Shown here piece by piece: positions 40,120-44,323 of a DNA stretch of 44,323 nt (positions within the stretch are counted from its first letter, which is position 1; each line of letters starts with the position of its first letter). The position numbers and the translations under genes were made by a program. Under the pieces are notes generated by a model. The model was not told the origin of the DNA. It saw only the letters and a list, made by a program, of their open reading frames with translations, and ran no database searches. The DNA comes from Patescibacteria group bacterium. Lineage in GTDB: Bacteria > Patescibacteriota > Minisyncoccia > Phycocordibacterales > UBA1006. The stretch is taken from contig JAQBQS010000009.1 of the NCBI GenBank assembly GCA_028286885.1, forward strand, positions 1 through 44,323. The letters run 5' to 3'.

Positions 40120-40680
40120 TTACCACTTGTAAATAAAAAGATTTTTTGCGAGATCAGATTTCTTGGCCGAGACAGTAACAATGCGGAGCGGCTGTTTTCT
40201 TGAAATTTTAAAATCGCACGAGACAAGAATAGTTCCGGGCTGCAGTTCCCGGTCGAGTTTCCCGCCCAAGTCATCCATGACGCCCGGCAGGAGATAGGCA
40301 AACAAATGCGTTGCCTTTGAAAAATCGTATGAAAAGAAATTTTGCCTGACGATTGAGACATTGGGCAACTTCCGCGTGTTGAATCTCGCAATGAAGTAGG
40401 GAACAAGGTCGTGTTCGATGCCGATCATTTTTGTCTGAGGAAATTTTTGCGTCGCGGCAACCAGAACCTTGCCGTTTCCGCATCCAATTTCGATGAAGAG
40501 GGAATCTTGACCAAGATCGAGTTCAGAGAGTATTGGATCGATTGCGTGGTCCATGACGGGAATAAAAGGCGCATGACCAAAAAGAGTCGATCTAAGAAGC
40601 GAAAAAACAATCCATACTGTCGCAACCAAAAGAAGAATCATCGTCAAGAAGTAAATCACGTTCACGATGATATGAGTCAT
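40120..40680 (-). CDS. Membrane-anchored SAM methyltransferase (ATPSCKMT/FAM173-like)
   Basis: A 186-aa protein: one N-terminal membrane helix (about 5-28), then a class I methyltransferase with motif I LFIEIGCGNGKVLVAA, GIEHDLVPYFIARF for the acidic strand 2 end, and AYLLPGVMDDLGGKLDRELQPGT. Layout and KL..EL..GT region resemble the FAM173/ATPSCKMT lysine methyltransferases. The substrate in bacteria is unknown. Its ATG lies 1 nt after the 3' end of tRNA-Leu(TAG). Confidence 0.75.
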   Translation of the reverse strand: MTHIIVNVIYFLTMILLLVATVWIVFSLLRSTLFGHAPFIPVMDHAIDPILSELDLGQDSLFIEIGCGNGKVLVAATQKFPQTKMIGIEHDLVPYFIARFNTRKLPNVSIVRQNFFSYDFSKATHLFAYLLPGVMDDLGGKLDRELQPGTILVSCDFKISRKQPLRIVTVSAKKSDLAKNLFIYKW

Positions 40681-40681
40681 G

Positions 40682-40763
40682 TGCCCGGGAGAGGACTTGA
40701 ACCTCCATGGGTCACCCCGCTTGCTCCTAAGGCAAGTGCGTCTACCAATTTCGCCACCCGGGC
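40682..40763 (-). tRNA. tRNA-Leu (TAG)
   Basis: 82-nt class II tRNA; acceptor GCCCGGG/CCCGGGC, anticodon loop CTTAGGA, long variable arm, discriminator A. No encoded CCA. Confidence 0.95.
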
Positions 40764-40780
40764 ATGCTTATTTTATTGTT

Positions 40781-40813
40781 GCCCCACTTCGCTCGATGCG
40801 AGCTACGCGGGGC
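40781..40813. repeat. REP-like palindrome between two tRNA-Leu genes
   Basis: GCCCC ... GGGGC outer arms and GCTCG-ATG-CGAGC centre. Confidence 0.5.
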
Positions 40814-40817
40814 GTTG

Positions 40818-40901
40818 TGCCCGGGGTGGGAATCGAACCCACATGACCTTGCGGCCGAGAGATTTTAAGTCTCTAGCGTCTACCAATTTCGCCACCCGGG
40901 C
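40818..40901 (-). tRNA. tRNA-Leu (TAA)
   Basis: 84-nt class II tRNA; acceptor GCCCGGG/CCCGGGC, anticodon loop CTTAAAA, long variable arm, discriminator A. The first 27 nt match the TAG isoacceptor, so the pair arose by duplication. Confidence 0.95.
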
Positions 40902-40917
40902 AATCTCGGCATGTTTG

Positions 40918-40989
40918 AGGCGTGGGCGGGAATTGAACCCGCGCATGTCGGTTTTGCAGACCGAAGCGTTACCACTTCGCCACCACGCC
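40918..40989 (-). tRNA. tRNA-Cys (GCA)
   Basis: 72-nt cloverleaf; acceptor GGCGTGG/CCACGCC, anticodon loop CTGCAAA, discriminator T as expected for Cys. Confidence 0.95.
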
Positions 40990-41017
40990 GTTCGCATTTC
41001 TGCGAAGTTACTATATC

Positions 41018-41353
41018 TTATTCCTCGTCTTCCCGCAATAATTCATCCACGCGCTGTCGGTTTTTTTCGCCTGCGTCGAGGGTGAACCTAAACCACGGGA
41101 TGGCTCCTCCTTTGACATGCTTGACGACGTACTTGCGGATGTCATCTTGGTGGCGTTTGAGGAAATTCATCGCAATAGGCTCCGCGCGCTCGGGAAGTAC
41201 CGAGACGTGGATGACGATGTGCTTGTTGTCGAACGAAAAATCAGCACGCGTAATCGTGATCAAAGACACTCGAGAGGACTCGCGTGTGATGTAATCGGAG
41301 GCGTGTTTCTTGATTTCCTTTTCCAAGGATTCGTTGTGGTGGTTTGAGGGCAT
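41018..41353 (-). CDS. rbfA: Ribosome-binding factor A
   Basis: A 111-aa RbfA. It binds the 30S subunit during late maturation of 16S rRNA. Type II KH-like pattern: EKEIKKHASDYITRES, SLITITRADFSFDNKHIVIHVSVL, RKYVVKHVKGGAIPWFRFTLDAG and a C-terminal helix QRVDELLRE. It lies 4 nt after infB, the usual order. tRNA-Cys follows 28 nt later on the same strand. Confidence 0.85.
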   Translation of the reverse strand: MPSNHHNESLEKEIKKHASDYITRESSRVSLITITRADFSFDNKHIVIHVSVLPERAEPIAMNFLKRHQDDIRKYVVKHVKGGAIPWFRFTLDAGEKNRQRVDELLREDEE

Positions 41354-41357
41354 AAAT

Positions 41358-42869
41358 TTATTTGGTCTCGGTCTTAAATGTCTCGATCACGTCGCCGGGA
41401 AGGGGATCTTCCTTGCAGTCGAGCTGCATTCCGAACTCCTCGTCTATTCCTACGCTTGAAACGGGAGCCTTGCCCATCTGGAGTTCAGTGATCGTTCCGC
41501 GGGCGACTTGCTCATCTCCTCGCATCAGTTTGAAGCCTGCCTTCTTGTCCATCGAACCTTCGAGAACCCGACCGCCTGCGACATGGGAATTCTTCTGAGA
41601 GCTGAATACTTTCAGGATCTTCGCTCGTCCTAATATCGTATCCACTTCCTTGCGGGGCCTTCGAACTTCTCGTTCAACCTCGAGCCATTCGGTCAGCTTA
41701 TAAATGATATTGAATGTTTTGACCGTAATCTGGTCGACCTCGTTCATGTCGAGAACTTTCTTGTCGATGTCGACATTGAATCCGATGATGATCGTATTCT
41801 TGTCGGATAATGCAAGTTGCAAGTCAGATTCATTGATGATGCCGACGCCCTTCTTGATGACTTTGAAATACACCTCGTCAGTCGATAGTTTTACAATTTC
41901 GTCGTCGATGGCTTCGGCTGAGCCGAACACGTCGCTCTTGATGATGACAGGAATGATTTTGGTTTCGCTCGTGATCATCGGATTTGCAACATATACGAGA
42001 TTTTCCATATTCTGCTTGGCGAGTTCAATAAACTCTTCAGCGTCCTTCTTGGTCTCGAGAGCTTGGAATTCGGAACCGACGGCTGGCGTAACTGAAAATC
42101 CGGTGATGGTGATAGGGGATGAGAACGTAGCTGACTCGATGGACTTGCCTGCGAAGTCCTCGATGATGCGCGTGCCCGTCATGGATGTTCCTGCCACGAT
42201 GAACTGGCCGCGCGTGACGGTTCCATTTTTGATGATCATGGTTGCCGAAACTCCTCGTTTCTCGTCCAAATGGGACTCGACGACGAATCCTTCCGCAAGC
42301 TTATCTGGATCGCCCGTGAATTCTTGGAACTGTGCGAGAAGCAGAATCGTTTCGAGAAGCTCGTCGATTCCTGCACCCGTCACTGACGAAATGGCGTTGA
42401 CGGGAATGTCACCGCCGTATCCTTCGACGTAGACGCCGTGCTCGAGAAGCTCGGACTTAACGCGCTCCGGGTTTGCATTCGGCCGATCGATTTTTGTAAG
42501 CGCCACGATATAGGGAACTTTCGCGACTAAAATAGTTTTGATGGCTTCGATCGTCTGAGTTTTCACGCCTTCCTCCGCTGATACGATCAAGATGGCAATG
42601 TCGGCAACGCGCGCACCTCGGTTTCGCATAGCAGAAAAAGCCGCATGTCCCGGCGTATCGATGAAGGTAATTTTTTTCAAGGTTCCCGAGGCGTCGGTGT
42701 GCGCGACTTCATATGCCGCGATGTGCTGCGTAATGCCTCCGGCTTCTCCTGACACGATGTTGGACTTCCGGATGTAATCGAGAAGGGAAGACTTTCCATG
42801 GTCAACATGCCCCATGATGGCGACGACCGGAGGGCGTTCTATCAAATTGTTGGTAGTTTTATTTTCCAT
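41358..42869 (-). CDS. infB: Translation initiation factor IF-2, minimal form
   Basis: A 503-aa IF2 that brings fMet-tRNA to the 30S subunit. The GTPase motifs are complete: GHVDHGKS (20-27), GGITQH, DTPGH (71-75), TKID (125-128) and SSVTG. Domains II, III and C2 follow, with the fMet-tRNA-binding domain at the end. The long N-domain of other bacteria (200-390 residues) is absent; only 13 residues precede the G domain. It sits between the DUF4446 gene and rbfA, all co-oriented. No Shine-Dalgarno sequence is visible. Confidence 0.95.
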   Translation of the reverse strand: MENKTTNNLIERPPVVAIMGHVDHGKSSLLDYIRKSNIVSGEAGGITQHIAAYEVAHTDASGTLKKITFIDTPGHAAFSAMRNRGARVADIAILIVSAEEGVKTQTIEAIKTILVAKVPYIVALTKIDRPNANPERVKSELLEHGVYVEGYGGDIPVNAISSVTGAGIDELLETILLLAQFQEFTGDPDKLAEGFVVESHLDEKRGVSATMIIKNGTVTRGQFIVAGTSMTGTRIIEDFAGKSIESATFSSPITITGFSVTPAVGSEFQALETKKDAEEFIELAKQNMENLVYVANPMITSETKIIPVIIKSDVFGSAEAIDDEIVKLSTDEVYFKVIKKGVGIINESDLQLALSDKNTIIIGFNVDIDKKVLDMNEVDQITVKTFNIIYKLTEWLEVEREVRRPRKEVDTILGRAKILKVFSSQKNSHVAGGRVLEGSMDKKAGFKLMRGDEQVARGTITELQMGKAPVSSVGIDEEFGMQLDCKEDPLPGDVIETFKTETK

Positions 42870-42879
42870 AGGTTTGAAA

Positions 42880-42898
42880 ACTCACCTGATCGGTGAGT
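42880..42898 (-). terminator. Weak terminator or attenuator before infB
   Basis: ACTCACC pairs with GGTGAGT, loop 5 nt, followed on the minus strand by only TTTTC. The infB start is 10 nt away and no promoter fits between, so transcription must at least partly read through. Confidence 0.5.
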
Positions 42899-42899
42899 G

Positions 42900-43361
42900 T
42901 TACTCGAAGATCTTCGCTGCCTCCTTGAGCGCGTGCGCTTCCTCGTTTGAGAGTTCGTACTCGGACGAGAAGTTGGCGACCGGCTTGGCATAGACGTTCA
43001 TGCGGTCGCGCGAATAGATTGACGAGATGACAACGCCTGTTCCGTCTTCCGATAACAGTGCTGTTGCAAAGCTTTGTCGTCCGCCCACATCGGCAAACGC
43101 GTTATAGCGTACCGTTGCGATTCCTCGAACCGAAGATTTGATCTCGCGGTCGATGCGCGCGTTCTTTTCCTCGACGGATTCAACGCGGCCTTCGAAAATT
43201 TCGTGGTCGTGCATCAATTGGTAGATTGCGTCTTCCAGATTTTTTCCGTTCGTTCCGGTCGTCAATTTCTTGAGCCGTCTGGAGATATTCGAAAGGACAA
43301 TCGCGAATCCGACGACAGCGATCAAAAGAGCTCCTGCAAGTGCGTAAATTGCATACATCAT
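42900..43361 (-). CDS. DUF4446-family membrane protein
   Basis: A 153-aa protein: N-terminal membrane helix (about 5-24), a coiled-coil-like charged region (RRLKKLTTGTNGKNLEDAIYQLMHDHE; RVESVEEKNARIDREI), and the DUF4446 core RYNAFADVGGRQSFATALLSEDGTGVVISSIYSRDRMNVYAKPV. The family is conserved in Firmicutes and CPR and has no known function. The second Met is an alternative start. It heads the infB-rbfA unit. Confidence 0.85.
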   Translation of the reverse strand: MMYAIYALAGALLIAVVGFAIVLSNISRRLKKLTTGTNGKNLEDAIYQLMHDHEIFEGRVESVEEKNARIDREIKSSVRGIATVRYNAFADVGGRQSFATALLSEDGTGVVISSIYSRDRMNVYAKPVANFSSEYELSNEEAHALKEAAKIFE

Positions 43362-43371
43362 ACTGCGGTGG

Positions 43372-43377
43372 ATTATA
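43372..43377 (-). promoter_or_regulatory. -10 box of the DUF4446-infB-rbfA unit
   Basis: Minus strand TATAAT with TG in front, 10 nt before the ATG. Confidence 0.6.
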
Positions 43378-43388
43378 CACTAAAAGTG

Positions 43389-43397
43389 TGGTATTTT
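43389..43397 (+). promoter_or_regulatory. Promoter of the CDPS-like gene, predicts near-leaderless mRNA
   Basis: Extended -10 TGGTATTTT, 8 nt before the ATG at 43406; it overlaps the divergent infB-unit promoter region. Confidence 0.55.
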
Positions 43398-43405
43398 CAA
43401 GGCAT

Positions 43406-44158
43406 ATGAAGACGAGTGAAAAGAATGTCTTTTTTGACATCAACAAGCTGCCGGGGGAGAAAGGTCATTTGGTGATCGGTCTTTCAATGACAAGATTAGA
43501 GGAGGGTCAAGCGCCAGAAGATATTATGAACTTCCTGCGACATGTTGTTCCTGCAAAAGTTTCAAAACCGTTTATCGGATGCAATTTTTTGTACACGGAT
43601 GGTCTCTATTTATATTCTGACGAGCCGGCAGGTATTCTCAAAAAGAAATATTCATCTTCAATGACGAGACATAAGAATGGACTTTGGAATGCAATTCAAA
43701 AAGCATGGTTTGAGTTCCAGATTCAGAACTCATTTTCATTCTTGGTGTGGAATCAGCTTTATATAGGTCACCATGATTTTTATAATCATGTTTTGGAATT
43801 GAAAAAAATATATGATCAAGATTCAGAATTTCAAAAATATCTTAAATTAGATTGCAAAGACATAGGACGAGAAACTAGTGAAAATCAGATTATGTTTTTC
43901 TTGGAAGAAAGTTTGGCAATGATGTACATCATGAAAGGATTGGTAAGAATTCCAAACGATTTTATTCTTGATCAAGAAGAATGGATTTTGTTCTGCTACA
44001 GCGGACGACCTCTCCGATCACATATTTATATGCATCAGAGAAATATCTTTGGATTGAAAAACTCAAAGAATATTTATGAAAACTCATTTTATAATATCGA
44101 AGGAAAAGAATTGATTAGATTCGACGACGTCGACCTCGAAACCTACTCTGTAAAGTAA
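43406..44158 (+). CDS. Cyclodipeptide synthase (CDPS) homologue with altered signature
   Basis: A 250-aa protein that follows the CDPS pattern of AlbC (239 aa). HLVIGLSM aligns with ALIGISAG, giving the catalytic Ser. NFLYTDGLYLYSDEPAG aligns with the VVYVDTHIDEMLIADGRS region. FLVWNQL...YDQDSEFQKYLK matches the FRVRSL...FEEDAEFATACE region. FFLEESLAMMY holds the catalytic Glu (AlbC E182, with Phe for Y178), and FCYSGRP holds the conserved Tyr (Y202). CDPSs join two aminoacyl groups from tRNAs into a cyclic dipeptide. The two residues that define subfamilies (AlbC 40 and 203) are Arg and Ser, neither NYH nor XYP. A start at 43340 would overlap both promoters. Confidence 0.65.
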   Translation: MKTSEKNVFFDINKLPGEKGHLVIGLSMTRLEEGQAPEDIMNFLRHVVPAKVSKPFIGCNFLYTDGLYLYSDEPAGILKKKYSSSMTRHKNGLWNAIQKAWFEFQIQNSFSFLVWNQLYIGHHDFYNHVLELKKIYDQDSEFQKYLKLDCKDIGRETSENQIMFFLEESLAMMYIMKGLVRIPNDFILDQEEWILFCYSGRPLRSHIYMHQRNIFGLKNSKNIYENSFYNIEGKELIRFDDVDLETYSVK

Positions 44159-44159
44159 T

Positions 44160-44323
44160 ATGTTCTGGAACTCCAAAAAAAGAATCTACCTCGACCACGG
44201 CGCAACGACTCCAATCGATGGAGAGGTTTTACGCGCGATGAATTCTGTATACGAGAATAATTATTTCAATCCGGGCGGATTGTACAAGAATGCCGTTGGT
44301 GCGTCCGTAATCATTTCAGATTC
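44160..44323 (+). CDS. Cysteine desulfurase, N-terminal part (runs off the window)
   Basis: 54 codons are visible: MFWNSKKRIYLDHGATTPID followed by GEVLRAMNSVYENNYFNPGG and LYKNAVGASV. This is the start of a NifS/IscS-type PLP enzyme (YLDHxATTPxD, then FNPGGLY for the usual NPSS.H). The enzyme takes sulfur from cysteine for iron-sulfur clusters and tRNA thiolation. The ATG is 1 nt after the CDPS-like stop, so the two are co-transcribed. Incomplete at the 3' end because of the window edge. Confidence 0.85.
   Translation, partial: MFWNSKKRIYLDHGATTPIDGEVLRAMNSVYENNYFNPGGLYKNAVGASVIISD

Noticed and set aside
39996-40406. Minus-strand reading frame across tRNA-Lys
   Set aside because: It runs antisense to the tRNA and out of frame with the methyltransferase that explains the strand.
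40411-41085. Long plus-strand reading frame of 224 codons
   Set aside because: It is antisense to a methyltransferase, three tRNAs and rbfA; its peptide is translated tRNA complement.

Overview
The window looks like a piece of a Candidate Phyla Radiation (Patescibacteria) genome, most likely a parcubacterium. This is inferred from gene content, because no rRNA marker is present. The signs are a compact type IV pilus locus with many prepilins, several T4SS_pilin-like two-helix membrane proteins, IF2 and RF2 with little or no N-terminal region, a cyclodipeptide-synthase homologue, tRNAs without encoded CCA, and almost no Shine-Dalgarno sequences. UGA is a normal stop and RF2 is present, so the recoded CPR lineages are unlikely.

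Layout. 1-1.4 kb: a sigma-70-like protein fused to the DNA-binding domain of DnaA, preceded by a 54-nt hairpin. 1.4-9.1 kb: pilT, pilC, six prepilin genes, pilD and a PilX-like gene, with a hairpin-rich mobile element inserted before the last. 9.2-13.8 kb: ligA, a heme-oxygenase-like diiron protein, gatC and gatA. 13.8-16.5 kb: a HEPN-like membrane protein, initiator tRNA, radC, hypothetical genes, two tRNAs. 16.6-16.9 kb: a small RNA gene carrying a copy of the 23S rRNA GTPase-associated centre, followed by tRNA-Thr. 17-23.2 kb: EncFtn-like ferritin, exonuclease/GIY-YIG nuclease, endonuclease V, DUF1328, tRNA-Thr followed directly by a methyltransferase, HD hydrolase, prfB. 23.2-30.3 kb: AT-rich hypothetical genes around an MBL-fold gene and gyrA, then a radical-SAM-like gene. 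30.3-39 kb: a methyltransferase, a membrane-anchored solute-binding protein, and four T4SS_pilin-like genes with a fifth at 38.6 kb, two carrying large repeated ectodomains; the run is interrupted by an island of foreign-looking secreted proteins. 39-44.3 kb: membrane protein, four tRNAs, a methyltransferase, rbfA, infB and a DUF4446 gene on the minus strand; then a divergent CDPS-like gene and the start of a cysteine desulfurase.

Two gene-expression styles stand out. About fifteen core genes have a -10 box (TATACT/TATAAT, often TGnTATAAT) only 6-9 nt before the ATG, which predicts leaderless mRNAs. About ten hypothetical genes instead have TTGAC(A/T)-16 to 19-TAnnnT promoters and A-rich leaders with AAACCAA/AAACAAA motifs. 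Two methyltransferase genes start 1 and 4 nt after a tRNA, so tRNA 3' processing alone would give leaderless mRNAs. The most unusual items are the rRNA-mimic RNA at 16.65-16.79 kb, the sigma-DnaA fusion, the T4SS_pilin surface cluster and the CDPS homologue with altered signature residues.
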